From assembly GCA_020849855.1 (NCBI GenBank), contig JADZFO010000023.1, positions 22,491 to 86,490 of the forward strand: a DNA stretch of 64,000 nucleotides. Direction: 5' to 3'. The stretch is from a bacterium. GTDB taxonomy: Bacteria; 4484-113; JAFGCY01. A program made the translations under genes and the position numbers. The notes beneath the pieces were generated by a model. It was not told the DNA's origin. It ran no database searches and was given only the letters and a program-made list of their open reading frames with translations. Shown in pieces: positions 33,855 to 42,817 of the stretch (the stretch's first letter is position 1; the number at the start of each line of letters is the position of its first letter).

Positions 33855-36800
33855 CTATGTAGTACTCCTGATATAGATGGCGTCCGCGTCGAAATCGCGA
33901 TAAATGATGTGCCAGCGCCCATCATCGTCCACCAGCAGCTGGCCCTGGTTCATATAGCGGTCGCTGTCCTGCGCGCTGTCAGGCGGAGGCATGGGCAGTT
34001 CTTCCCACTTGCCGAAGTTGCTCCACTCGAGGTAATGCGAGCCGCTGGAGATACTGCTGACAAGGCCGATGCCAGTCATGCCCTGCCCCTCGGCGGCGCT
34101 GACCGTAAAGCGCGCATCCGGCGGGTTGGTCTCTGGGATCTCCACATCGAGATAATCAAAGCTGTTCAGGTTGTCGATGCCGTCAAGCGTGTAACGCAAA
34201 GGAACAGCCTGCACACCGGTGCTCACATACCACACCAGCCCTGTCGGCTGGTAGCTGTAGGCATCCAGGCAGTTGGTCACGGCTACGTTACGGCCGAAAC
34301 TCTCTGGTACATGCAGATACCTGTTCGCACGTTCGCCGGCGAATATGTCCTCCGCTTCCTCGGACAGATCGTGGTACAGGCGCACGTTGGAGCTGCCATA
34401 GCCAAGCTGGCTGTCGCCAAGCATCAGGTAGATGCCGGTCTTATCCGGCATGGTGCCGTCCTGATGCACGGCCGCGCCGGTGAACACATCGGGATCAAGG
34501 ATGATCTGAGAGGCGGTGTCGTAGCCATCGGTCTCGTTGCCCTGTACTACCACGAGCTCCTCGGAATCGTCGTCATAGCGCAGGTAGTGGACCTGCTGGC
34601 TGCGAATATGGGACAGGATCGGCCGGTGGTCGGCGTCAGTCTGGGTGTCGGTCTCGATGTTGACCCAAGCATTGCCGGTCCAGCGGTCGAGGAAGACATC
34701 GAACCCGTCGCCACGGGCCAGGTAGACTGTCCCGTCGGCGAGGCTGCTGAGGTCAAGATTGCGTGTCCCGGGAAGGTCAGCCTCATCGGTCCAGGTCAGG
34801 GCATCAAAGCTGCCGGTCACATGATGCGAGTTGCTGAACAGGGCGTCGCGCCAGACAATGTGCAGCCCGTCACTGCCGGGCGCTGCGTGGATCTGACGGC
34901 CCTGACCGGTGGTAGCGGGAAGCTCAAGGAAAGGCGAAGTGTTGTCGTTGCTGTCCATCCGCTCATACTGGATCGAGCGGTCAGTGGCAATGAACAGACA
35001 TCCATACCAGGTCTCGCCGTTTTCCTCATAGACCGTCAGGTCCTGGGCATCAAAAGTGTTGTCCACAAATGGAACGTCATGGGCCTGCCACGCTCCCTGG
35101 CCATCGCCTTTGTAGACACTCAACTGGCCACCGATCTCGCTGGCCAGGATGCATGGAAGATCACCTTCGAATTCCAGGTCAAAGCCGCTGCCCTGGCCGC
35201 CGGTCGGGTCGATTTCGTCGGGACCATCCCAACTGTTGTTGGTATTGCGCGACCGGTACTGCACCTTGCCGCCATTCACATAAGCCAGGGCCGGTTCACC
35301 ATTGGCCGGCTGGATCTCAACATCAACATTGCTCGCCGGCCCGCCGCCAAGCGAGGCCGAGGCATTAAACGTCAGCCCTTCAACAGTGAAGCGATACCAG
35401 TACACCTGGCTGTTTCCGCCGAAAACAACCGAAACGTTATTGCCGACGGGGTCCCAGGCGGCATCCAGCGACTGGCCCGCTTCAGGCAGGTTGTAAGGCC
35501 CGATTATGTTTACGGCCGGGTACTGCAGCGTCAGGAGCTGGTTGACTGCGCCGTCGGTCTCGGTGGCAAAGGCGTAGATCTCATCCTCGGTGCAGGTTAG
35601 CGCGCAATCCTGCAGCGTGAACATCGGGCTGTTGCTCTTTGATATCACCTGCTCCACGCTATTGCCGTCATAGCGCAGCAGCAGCATGTTGCCGTCCACG
35701 ATGCCGACGGTGTAGTAATGGCCCTTGAACATCAGCGGCTCTGTTGTGGCTGTCGGGACAGTGTCGTAGTAAGCCACGGTCATGGCGCTGTCCACCTGTG
35801 GCTGCAGACGGCGGAAAGCCCAGCCCGGGATCGTCGCGTCATAGCCACTGTAGAAGACATTGCCGCTGGCCGGGTCGCGCAGGCCTTCAAGTGCCAGCAT
35901 TCGCGGGAAAGCGGGCTGGCTGCGCGGCGCGCTGACAAGAACAGCTTCGTCCTCCCAGACAGGATAGACTTTCAGGTAGTGCCTCAGCTGTCCGATCCTG
36001 CCCCCGGCCACAACTCGGATTTCGATCAGGTGGCAGCCGGGCTGGAGGGTGATAGTGGCCTGTTCACTGGCGCCGTTGTACAGCTCCTTGCCTGAGTTGA
36101 ATATCTGATAGGCGTCAATAGCAGCGCCCAGCGGATCAAAGCTGGCGCTCAGGTCGACAGTCAACTGCTGCACCCCGAAAAGCGGGCCCTTGGGCAGGTC
36201 GACCACTACAACAGGCTTCTGCTGGTTCAGGCCGCTGGAAGTCTTGCCGTTGTCGCTGACCCACAGGCTCAGGTTGCCGCTCGTATCCGTTGCTGCGATG
36301 CGGTAGCGGTAGGGTTCGTCGACCACAGCGGTGGCATCGATGAATGACGCCGGTTTGCCCGGGAGCGGGTCGAGAGTCAGGCGGCTGTATGCCCCGCCGA
36401 GGAAGGGGGCACGCTCGATGACGTAACCGGCAAAGTCCGGGTCAAGCTCGGATAGCGAGTTGGTCCAGGCGAGCTGGATGTTATCGGCAGCGCCATAGGC
36501 GTTGACGCCCAGGGGCGGAAGCGGCGCATCGCTGCCGCCATGGACACCAAGCTCAAGCTGAGCCTCGGCAAGCTGGCCGCCGGCGGCGACAGCGACCACG
36601 AGGTAGGTTGCACTGTAGAGATCGGCGACAAAGGCTGTGGGCGAGACATAGTTGCCGGTATTGGGGATCGCGGTCTCGATTACGCCGCCTCCACTTGGCA
36701 AGCTGAAGGGGCCTGACCAGACCCAGCGACCGTTCGAGTAGTCGGTAAAGCCAATGAAGACCTGACTGGCGGCCTCGCTTGTGGTAACCCTGGCGCTGGT

Positions 36801-37193
36801 CGGGCCGTTATCGCCGTCAAAGCCATAGGCGCCAAAGACGGCATAGTTGAAGTCGCCGGTCAGGCCCAGGTTCATAGTGCCGCCAGAGCCGATGCTGTTG
36901 CCAAGCTGGCTCACGATGGCACGGAAGGGCAGAGGCTCCCAGCCTGGTCCAAGCATGCTGACTTCATGGCTGGGCTGGGGCAGGTCGCCGGGGGCGGTCA
37001 GGCCGCCGGCGCCGGGAGGTTCAAGCGCCGGACCAGTGCGGGAGGGCCCGCCCATGGCCGCGGCTGGGCCGGTGGCCGCTGGGTCGCCGGCCGAGTCAAG
37101 CCCGCTTCCGCGCTGGCCGCAGGCCCCGGCGAGAAAGGTCACACTGAGCAGCATGAGCGCGATTGCCCGCGCCCCGGGGTTAATACCGTGCAT
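33855..37193 (-). CDS. Large FN3-type lipoprotein, paralogue 2
   Basis: 1112 residues with a Sec signal and lipobox-like LAGAC (Cys25). After a Pro/Gly-rich linker comes the shared N-terminal domain (FIGFTDYSNGRWVWSGPF, near residue 150-170), an FN3-like module (GYVIERAPFLGGAYSRL; PYRYRIAATDTSGNLSLW), a Ser/Asp PKD-like segment, and then a long beta-rich part with repeated Trp/Tyr strands that may form a propeller (RSIQYERMDSND; GLHIVWRDALF; WHIIYRDFDADAIY). GAGGAGAG precedes the ATG. It lies 70 nt before paralogue 1 and is probably co-transcribed with it. No enzymatic motif recognised. Confidence 0.75.
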   Translation of the reverse strand: MHGINPGARAIALMLLSVTFLAGACGQRGSGLDSAGDPAATGPAAAMGGPSRTGPALEPPGAGGLTAPGDLPQPSHEVSMLGPGWEPLPFRAIVSQLGNSIGSGGTMNLGLTGDFNYAVFGAYGFDGDNGPTSARVTTSEAASQVFIGFTDYSNGRWVWSGPFSLPSGGGVIETAIPNTGNYVSPTAFVADLYSATYLVVAVAAGGQLAEAQLELGVHGGSDAPLPPLGVNAYGAADNIQLAWTNSLSELDPDFAGYVIERAPFLGGAYSRLTLDPLPGKPASFIDATAVVDEPYRYRIAATDTSGNLSLWVSDNGKTSSGLNQQKPVVVVDLPKGPLFGVQQLTVDLSASFDPLGAAIDAYQIFNSGKELYNGASEQATITLQPGCHLIEIRVVAGGRIGQLRHYLKVYPVWEDEAVLVSAPRSQPAFPRMLALEGLRDPASGNVFYSGYDATIPGWAFRRLQPQVDSAMTVAYYDTVPTATTEPLMFKGHYYTVGIVDGNMLLLRYDGNSVEQVISKSNSPMFTLQDCALTCTEDEIYAFATETDGAVNQLLTLQYPAVNIIGPYNLPEAGQSLDAAWDPVGNNVSVVFGGNSQVYWYRFTVEGLTFNASASLGGGPASNVDVEIQPANGEPALAYVNGGKVQYRSRNTNNSWDGPDEIDPTGGQGSGFDLEFEGDLPCILASEIGGQLSVYKGDGQGAWQAHDVPFVDNTFDAQDLTVYEENGETWYGCLFIATDRSIQYERMDSNDNTSPFLELPATTGQGRQIHAAPGSDGLHIVWRDALFSNSHHVTGSFDALTWTDEADLPGTRNLDLSSLADGTVYLARGDGFDVFLDRWTGNAWVNIETDTQTDADHRPILSHIRSQQVHYLRYDDDSEELVVVQGNETDGYDTASQIILDPDVFTGAAVHQDGTMPDKTGIYLMLGDSQLGYGSSNVRLYHDLSEEAEDIFAGERANRYLHVPESFGRNVAVTNCLDAYSYQPTGLVWYVSTGVQAVPLRYTLDGIDNLNSFDYLDVEIPETNPPDARFTVSAAEGQGMTGIGLVSSISSGSHYLEWSNFGKWEELPMPPPDSAQDSDRYMNQGQLLVDDDGRWHIIYRDFDADAIYIRSTT

Positions 37194-37761
37194 CCACTCT
37201 CCTCACAGCCAGCGAAAGTGAGCAGCCGCTGGACTATGCGCAACAGCGCAGGCAGCAATCAGCCGTCCAGAGAGTTTACCCTTCCAGACGCAGTCCGAGA
37301 CATATTGCGGCGAGATTCGTCGCTCAACGGGTTTCACCAGGCGAAACCACATGATTACCAGAATCCACTTATAGCTGGGTGGATTCGAGGCAAACTGCCG
37401 TCGCGATCGATGTGAGCAGTGAATGATCCGAGCTCCCGGAACTTGATACTCACATCGCCAAGGCTCCTGTCGAAACTGAGTGCCTCCCGGGTGACAGGAT
37501 TCCTTGCTGTGTTGTCAAAAGGCTGAGACAGCTGGGAAAGAACTCATCTAAGCCTTGTGGCCAACGACCTTGCGCAGAGCATTACAAACCCGGCTTCCAG
37601 GAGCTTTGCCGGGAGCAGCACAATGTCCCGTCTGCATAAGCCCAGATCTGCACCTTGCTGACAAAAAAGAAGGCGGGCATGGGCTGCCCGCCTTTTACCT
37701 CTACCTTCCTCTATGGAAGAGAAACAGCTTGTTTGTCGCGGCCGCGACCGCAGAGCCTTGT
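37194..37761. other. Long intergenic region upstream of the large lipoprotein
   Basis: 568 nt between two leftward genes. The right part holds the terminator of the CAP-domain gene. The remainder, about 460 nt, has no plausible ORF; it contains GGTTTC-ACCAGGC-GAAACC (near 37329-37347) and a TTGACA-type hexamer on the minus strand near 37520 without a clear -10. It probably carries the promoter and long leader of the large lipoprotein gene. Confidence 0.5.
37662..37694 (-). terminator. Rho-independent terminator of the CAP-domain gene
   Basis: Minus strand: AAGGCGGGCA (37694-37685), 5-nt loop, TGCCCGCCTT (37679-37670), then CTTTTTTG. A 10-bp stem plus T-tract, 67 nt after the stop. Confidence 0.92.
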
Positions 37762-39093
37762 CTAGCGGCCCTCTCCAGGCTGAATCCAGTCATGCTGGGC
37801 CGGGTCCTGGTCGAAGGAGGCAAAGACCTGCACCCAGTACCAGCCGTACTCACTGTGCGGGTCGTAGTACGCACCCACACCCATGTACTGATAGTCACGG
37901 TTGCGGATGTTCTTTTTGTGGCCCTTGGAATTCATCCAGGTCTTTACCGCCACGTCCGCGTTGGGCTGGCCGCCGGCGATGTTCTCGCCAGCAGTCCACC
38001 AGCGCGGCGGGTCGACGCAGTCCAGACGGTCAAAGGGGCTCAGACCGTCCGGCGTGTCATGCTCGAAGTAGTGGTTCTGCGCCAGGTGCATGGCCTGCGC
38101 CTGGGCGATGGCGTCCAGGTGCGGGTCGCGCCGCAGGTTGCCCAGCTTGGTCTTGTTCGTGCGGTAGTAGTTGGTCAGCTCAAAGACGCGCTCGGCGTAC
38201 TGCTGGGCCTGGGCGTCCTGGTAGACGCCATAGCTGGAACTGAAGCCGGGCAGCTGCATGTAGCTGCTGTTCAGCCACTTCAGGCTGCGTTTATCGCTGG
38301 GCCAGTTATTGCCGCCACTGCTGAAGCCGCCGGTCTGCGGCGCGTCCTGGGCCTGCTGGAAATCCGGCAGCTGCAAAGCCGGCGGACGCGCGGCTGCGCT
38401 GTCAGGCTGAGCCTGCGCAGCTCCTGAGCCGGGCAGCATACCGGCGCGGCTGCTGCGGTCGCCCGCGGCCACCAGGTCCGAGGCATCCGGCGCGGAGGCC
38501 AGCATAAAGTTGGCCTGGATCTGGCGCAGGCCGCCCATGCCGTCAGCACTCTTGTCTGCCGCGAGGGCCAGCAGGTCCGGCAGGGCGACGATGCCGTCCT
38601 TGTCGTAGTCACCGTCAATGTGCCCCAGGGCATTCAGCCTGGGAAGTTCGTTTGCCGGGGCGGGGATGAAACCGTCGCCGGCAGCGAGCTTGCGGAAGCC
38701 CACGTTGAGCACTTCAAAGCTGCCGCTGGCGCCCTTGCTCTTAGCCGCAGCCGGCATCACCGCGCCGTAATAGACAACGCCGGGCTGGTCCATGATGGCC
38801 ATGCGCAGCGGATCCTGCTTCACCTTGGGCCAGTCGCCATGTGCGCCGGTTTCCGGCATGTAGCGGCTGGAGTCATAGCCCAGCTCAAGCAGGGAAGCCT
38901 TGAGGCCCTTGGCCTTCACACGCACTGAAACGTGCAGCAGGCCATCCTCGGCCTGGCTGGTCTGGACCTCATAGCGGGCATCTCCGCCAAGTTTCTGACC
39001 ACTGCCCAGCACCCGCAGGCTGAAGTCAGGCACGCTGATCAGGATGTCCCCCTCGGAGCTGCCGGAACGCATGCCGGGCCGCGCTGCGGGCAC
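37762..39093 (-). CDS. CAP/SCP-domain protein with dockerin-like segment
   Basis: 443 residues from the GTG at 39093. The C-terminal CAP (SCP/PR-1) domain is complete: NYYRTNKTKLGNLRRDPHLD, MHLAQNHYFEHDTPDG, WTAGENIAGGQ, VKTWMNSKGHKKNIRN and GVGAYYDP, with the His and Glu residues typical of the cavity. The middle has a dockerin/EF-hand-like loop DGDYDKDGIVALPDLL. The N-terminal 150 residues resemble a cohesin-type beta sandwich. As it stands the protein has no signal peptide, yet a signal peptide is encoded in the same frame just upstream, cut off by one TGA (see next entry). No Shine-Dalgarno is evident for this internal start. Either the gene is broken or the TGA is a sequence error. Confidence 0.8.
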   Translation of the reverse strand: MPAARPGMRSGSSEGDILISVPDFSLRVLGSGQKLGGDARYEVQTSQAEDGLLHVSVRVKAKGLKASLLELGYDSSRYMPETGAHGDWPKVKQDPLRMAIMDQPGVVYYGAVMPAAAKSKGASGSFEVLNVGFRKLAAGDGFIPAPANELPRLNALGHIDGDYDKDGIVALPDLLALAADKSADGMGGLRQIQANFMLASAPDASDLVAAGDRSSRAGMLPGSGAAQAQPDSAAARPPALQLPDFQQAQDAPQTGGFSSGGNNWPSDKRSLKWLNSSYMQLPGFSSSYGVYQDAQAQQYAERVFELTNYYRTNKTKLGNLRRDPHLDAIAQAQAMHLAQNHYFEHDTPDGLSPFDRLDCVDPPRWWTAGENIAGGQPNADVAVKTWMNSKGHKKNIRNRDYQYMGVGAYYDPHSEYGWYWVQVFASFDQDPAQHDWIQPGEGR

Positions 39094-39177
39094 CTGTGTG
39101 GAACCGGCAGTCGCAACCTGAGTCTTCTGGTTTGTAATGATGGGAGACGGAGACCCCGTCTTGCAGCCGCGCGGCCC

Positions 39178-39273
39178 TCAGCCGCCCGCGCTGGCCTGCT
39201 GGGTCAGCATTGCCGTCGCAAGTGTCGTCGCCATCAGGGCGGCAAGAAGCCGCCAGTTAACTGCCTGAAGCAA
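39178..39273 (-). pseudogene. Orphaned signal peptide of the CAP-domain protein, ended by in-frame TGA
   Basis: AGGAGG, 7 nt, then a TTG start at 39273 and 31 codons that read as a Sec signal peptide (NWRLLAALMATTLATAML, then QQASA and Gly-Gly) before TGA at 39180-39178. The frame then continues without another stop through 29 codons into the CAP-domain ORF. Perfect ribosome site, ideal signal peptide and shared frame indicate that this is the true 5' end of the downstream gene, interrupted by a nonsense codon or an error in the assembly. Confidence 0.7.
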
Positions 39274-39356
39274 GAATACCCCTCCTGCCGTCTGCGCCGC
39301 CACGCAGCTATCGGAATAATCGGGATGCTCAGGCCGGTGTTAAACGGGTGTGGACA

Positions 39357-40253
39357 TTATGTGGACGCCTGCCCCGTCCCCGATGGCTCCATCAGGTTCA
39401 CCAGGGCCTGAGTGTCGAGGATTTCCAGGCCGCGCTGCAATTGCCCCGACACCACGGTCAGGGCCTGGAACCAGCTCAGGCTGTGGGGCTGGTCCGCATT
39501 GCCAAACAGCAGGCTCCCATGCAGCGCCAGCGAGTTGCCCTGGCAGATCTGCCCCTCGATTAACAGCTGGTAGGGGCCCAGAAGCTGCCGCGCAGCGTCC
39601 ATATGCCGGGCGAAGGACTGGCGGCCATAGAAGGGGCCGCCTGTGGGCAGGCTGCCGAGGCCAGCGGACTGCCACTCGATGTTCACGTCGGCCACCTCAG
39701 GCAGCCGGATTGCCCGTGGCGGAGCATCCGCACCGTAGAGGGCCAGCAGCCAGTCGATGTCAGTCTGTTCATCATCGTCAGACTGGCGCATGGCACCCGC
39801 CAGCACACCCATTGCCTCGGCCGAGTTGGCTGCATTGCGGGCCACCGGCCGCAGCCCGGGCCGGCCGGACACCAGGCGCTGCAGTGAAGCGCTGTCAAGA
39901 AAACGCCGCGCGGCCAAAATCCTGCCGTCCTCGACCTCAAACCAGTGGGCGAAGGGGGTGGTGTCCTGGCAGCCTGTCGACAGGCAGCGCTGAGAGACCA
40001 TGCCGTAAATCGCCGTCTGCCTGGCATCACTGATCGATCCGCTCCAGAGAACGCCGCAGGCTTGAAACTGCTTGTGCACTTCCCGGAAGTAGCGCCTGAC
40101 TTCATCGCGGCCCGCATAAACTCCGCCGAAGTCAAGCGGCGGGGATACATGCACCTGCCAATGCACGTCCTCATGCAAAAAGCCCAGGAAGGCGGCTTCA
40201 TCTCCTAGTCCGAAGCAGGCCATCGCCTCCCGGACAACCATCTCAGATTCCAT
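39357..40253 (-). CDS. Double NTF2/SnoaL-like protein A
   Basis: 298 residues made of two NTF2-like (SnoaL-type) alpha+beta barrels. The first begins with the helix VVREAMACFGLGDEAAFLGF, then HEDVHWQVHV and the YAGRDEVRRYFREV motif that is usual in SnoaL-like proteins. The second, after about residue 165, has WLLALYGAD, VNIEWQSA and FYGRQSFARHMD. No signal peptide. Related double-domain proteins follow at 40.4-41.3 and 41.8-42.7 kb. NTF2 folds bind small hydrophobic ligands or act as isomerases/hydrolases; no catalytic residues can be assigned. Confidence 0.75.
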   Translation of the reverse strand: MESEMVVREAMACFGLGDEAAFLGFLHEDVHWQVHVSPPLDFGGVYAGRDEVRRYFREVHKQFQACGVLWSGSISDARQTAIYGMVSQRCLSTGCQDTTPFAHWFEVEDGRILAARRFLDSASLQRLVSGRPGLRPVARNAANSAEAMGVLAGAMRQSDDDEQTDIDWLLALYGADAPPRAIRLPEVADVNIEWQSAGLGSLPTGGPFYGRQSFARHMDAARQLLGPYQLLIEGQICQGNSLALHGSLLFGNADQPHSLSWFQALTVVSGQLQRGLEILDTQALVNLMEPSGTGQAST

Positions 40254-40358
40254 CTGTGCCTGATAACTCCAGACGGGGAATTGAAACTAGCTTAACATGT
40301 TATGCCGCAATTTCAGGGCCGGCATAGTTGATACCAAGTCCAATTTACTGCGGGCTGG

Positions 40359-41270
40359 CTACGAGCAAAAGCACTTTCCGCAGACATCAAGCTTGAGCGT
40401 GTCAGCAACTTCGAATCCGCGCACGATACGCCCCTGGCGCATGGTCAGCGCTTGAAAGCTGGGCAGGTTAAGCTCTATGCCGCAGCTGCGACAGCTCAGG
40501 AGCAGGTTCGCGCGGATAGCGATGGTGTCCTCAGCTTGAATGATGCGATGTATCTGCAGATCAAGTGTCTCAAAGGCTGCGTCAAAAACCCTGAAGTGCC
40601 GGCTGATCTCGTCTATGCCACACGCGCGGCAAGGCAGATCGAGACTCACAGTTGATGGACTGAACCACTGAGCCTTGGGATCGACTAGGTCAAGCAGGTC
40701 AGAGCGGCAGAGCCTCTCTCTGCTCTCATACAGCTGCATAAGCGAACTGAAGTCCTCTCGCGGATCACCAGTCAGTTCGCCGGAGGCGTAGATAGAGCTT
40801 CTGATTGCTGCCAGGAAGCCGTGTTGCTTGGTGGCCTCCCGCAGTGACATCTTCTCTCCGCTCTGCAGCAGAGACCATATGCCAGAGGAGTCTACATAAC
40901 TGTGGGCGTCAACTATGCACTCGTTGCGAACGGTGAACCAGGCTGCAGCATTTGCATCTGCCAGTTCGCGTGTTCCCACCCGACCGTATCCGTAGACGCC
41001 ATACAGAACATAGTCTTCGCCGCTCACCAGGCGAATGGACCAGTGCTGTGACATCACAGGGGTAAGTTCAATTCTGTTGCGGTAGTGTTCCAGCAATTCA
41101 ACATGTCCGCGGACCACGCCGCCCATGGGCAGGGGCGTGCCAAAATGAGCATGCAGTTCGGCTTCGGGCTGGAAATAGGACACGAAGCGCTCAAGGTCGC
41201 CCTCAGCCAGAGAGGTGAGCGCGTGCCGCATGACCATTTCAACTGAGCTATTTACGCCATAATGGATCAT
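40359..41270 (-). CDS. Double NTF2/SnoaL-like protein B with CxxC motifs
   Basis: About 303 residues. The longest frame starts at TTG 41288; ATG 41270 is preferred because TATCAT ends 7 nt before it. First domain: MRHALTSLAEGDLERFVSYF, MGGVVRGHVELLEHY, ending near residue 140. Second domain: LVDPKAQWFSPS and GIDEISRHFRVF. Unlike its two paralogues it has cysteine pairs CRAC, CRSC and CGKCFC in the second half, which could bind a metal or form disulfides. The upstream DNA (41271-41345) is strikingly AT-rich for this window. Confidence 0.75.
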   Translation of the reverse strand: MIHYGVNSSVEMVMRHALTSLAEGDLERFVSYFQPEAELHAHFGTPLPMGGVVRGHVELLEHYRNRIELTPVMSQHWSIRLVSGEDYVLYGVYGYGRVGTRELADANAAAWFTVRNECIVDAHSYVDSSGIWSLLQSGEKMSLREATKQHGFLAAIRSSIYASGELTGDPREDFSSLMQLYESRERLCRSDLLDLVDPKAQWFSPSTVSLDLPCRACGIDEISRHFRVFDAAFETLDLQIHRIIQAEDTIAIRANLLLSCRSCGIELNLPSFQALTMRQGRIVRGFEVADTLKLDVCGKCFCS

Positions 41271-41426
41271 ATTTAGTATGATACTCAAAATATTGCGTAA
41301 TTCAATAGCAAATTACTAATGATGGCTACAATTATAAATATTTGCACGCGCATGCTCTGAAGGGCCCTCTGCTGGCAGCAGTCCAGCCAGCAGTGGCTCC
41401 GGTGCAAACCCTGTTCTAAAGAAGAA

Positions 41427-41714
41427 CTATCCGACCAGCACGGTGCGCCTGCCGCGCCAGAACAGGCTGACTATCCCAACGAAGAGGGCGCTTCCGACTA
41501 TGGACCAGAGCACCGGGAAGGCCTTGCCGCCAATATCCAGAGTCAGCCACTCCGGCATCCCGAGCTGCCGGGAGATCCACATTCCGATCATGGCTCCGAT
41601 GAAGCCGACGAAGATCAGTACCAGGAAGCTGCTGCGGACACCGGCCAGCACCGCGCCGATGCTGCCGCAGATACCGGCAAGCAGCAGAAGCAAAAGCAGT
41701 TCCAGTATGTTCAT
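41427..41714 (-). CDS. GlsB/YeaQ/YmgE-family small membrane protein
   Basis: 95 residues with three membrane helices and a Gly-rich spacing, starting NILELLLLLLLAGICGSIGA, then GFIGAMIGMWISRQLGMPEW and a last helix before a short basic tail (WRGRRTVLVG). This matches the transglycosylase-associated / YeaQ stress-response membrane family, although the second half is more divergent. GGGAG precedes the ATG. It lies between two of the NTF2-like paralogues on the same strand. Confidence 0.7.
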   Translation of the reverse strand: MNILELLLLLLLAGICGSIGAVLAGVRSSFLVLIFVGFIGAMIGMWISRQLGMPEWLTLDIGGKAFPVLWSIVGSALFVGIVSLFWRGRRTVLVG

Positions 41715-41793
41715 TTTCAGGCTCCCGCCGCGCCTCGCGCAGCTCCTTCACAGACCCGCACGCTGCAGAGCTTGTTTCAGGATTCCGCAGTAT

Positions 41794-42696
41794 TCAGTTC
41801 AGGTAGTTCCAGTTGTGCAGTTTCAGGCTGTCATGGGCCTGCACGATTCTGACAATCCTGCGTCCCAGGGTGGTCAGGGCTGCGAACAAAGGGATAGTCT
41901 GCTCTTCACCGGTGCTGCGCTTGCGCAGTGTGACTTCCATGCCTAGAAGCAGGGTGTCCTCGGCCTGGGCTTTCAGCTCAACGTGCCTGGACTCAGCAAC
42001 ATACTGCTCGGCAAAGTCCAGGTAGTATGCCCGGATTGCTTCCGCCCCGCTGAGCCGGACCGAGTCGGTAGCCAGCCTGCAGGAGGGCCCAAACCACAGG
42101 CAGTCCTCCGCCAGCTGGTCCGTTACCGGCAGCAGCAGCGGGCTGCCTTCCTTCTTGAGTTCATCTTCCAGCCAGGCAAAATCCTCCCTCCCGGTTGAAT
42201 TGAGCTCGCCGGAAAGGTTGAGAGCATTCTTGAGGTTTACTGCGACCGTTGGGTCTTCTGCAGGTGGCAAGTCAGGCAGGGTGCCGAGCACAAAGGCAAA
42301 GGGGGCGCTGTCAATGAACACATCGTTGCGCCTGACCTGTCCCCTTGCAACCTGGAACCACGTAGCCAGCGTGCAGTGGCGGCGCTGTCCGGACACGGGA
42401 TTGCCGAAGTTCATCAGGCCGTAGAGGACATAGTTCTGGGCATCGATAAGAGTTATGCTCCACAGTATGCCGGAATCCACGTTCAATTCGAAACGGGCCC
42501 GGATGAAGCTCTCATACTCGCTGCGGCCACTCATCCTGCCGCCCAAAGGCCAGGGCTGACTCGTGTGTATGTTGGCCACAGCGTCCGCTGCGATCAGGTT
42601 ACTTGGTGCCTCGCCGCCACCTGAGCTGAGTTCAGCCATCAGCCTGCGGACCGTAGTGCGTGTAGCTGCTGTCGCCTGGCTTAACAAGCTATCCAC
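41794..42696 (-). CDS. Double NTF2/SnoaL-like protein C
   Basis: 300 residues, third member of the local family. First domain: VRRLMAELSSGG, SGRSEYESFIRARFEL, then LYGLMNFG aligned with LYGVYGYG in protein B and the following TFTVRN/TWFQVARG strand. Second domain: LPVTDQLAEDCLWFGPS and LSGAEAIRAYYLDFAEQY. GTG start with GAGGG almost adjacent, so the start is uncertain. It is divergent from dgt across an AT-rich 120-nt gap. All three probably descend from one duplicated gene. Confidence 0.75.
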   Translation of the reverse strand: MDSLLSQATAATRTTVRRLMAELSSGGGEAPSNLIAADAVANIHTSQPWPLGGRMSGRSEYESFIRARFELNVDSGILWSITLIDAQNYVLYGLMNFGNPVSGQRRHCTLATWFQVARGQVRRNDVFIDSAPFAFVLGTLPDLPPAEDPTVAVNLKNALNLSGELNSTGREDFAWLEDELKKEGSPLLLPVTDQLAEDCLWFGPSCRLATDSVRLSGAEAIRAYYLDFAEQYVAESRHVELKAQAEDTLLLGMEVTLRKRSTGEEQTIPLFAALTTLGRRIVRIVQAHDSLKLHNWNYLN

Positions 42697-42799
42697 CCCT
42701 CAAACAGGTATATCGCAAAGCGCACTATTGTGCTGATAAATCATACAATATTTAGTTCGATTAATAAAGTTTCCACAAATCGGAGGTCCTGAGGCCGCC

Positions 42800-42805
42800 T
42801 ATAAT
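42800..42805 (+). promoter_or_regulatory. -10 box of dgt (leaderless)
   Basis: TATAAT followed by CC, 12 nt before the dgt ATG; there is no Shine-Dalgarno between them. Transcription would begin within a few nt of the start codon. Confidence 0.6.
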
Positions 42806-42817
42806 CCAGCCCTGCAT

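Noticed and set aside
39178..39180. TGA as a recoded sense codon (alternative genetic code or selenocysteine)
   Set aside because: Several genes in the window end in TGA where the family should end, and no selenocysteine insertion hairpin or conserved Cys position is evident.
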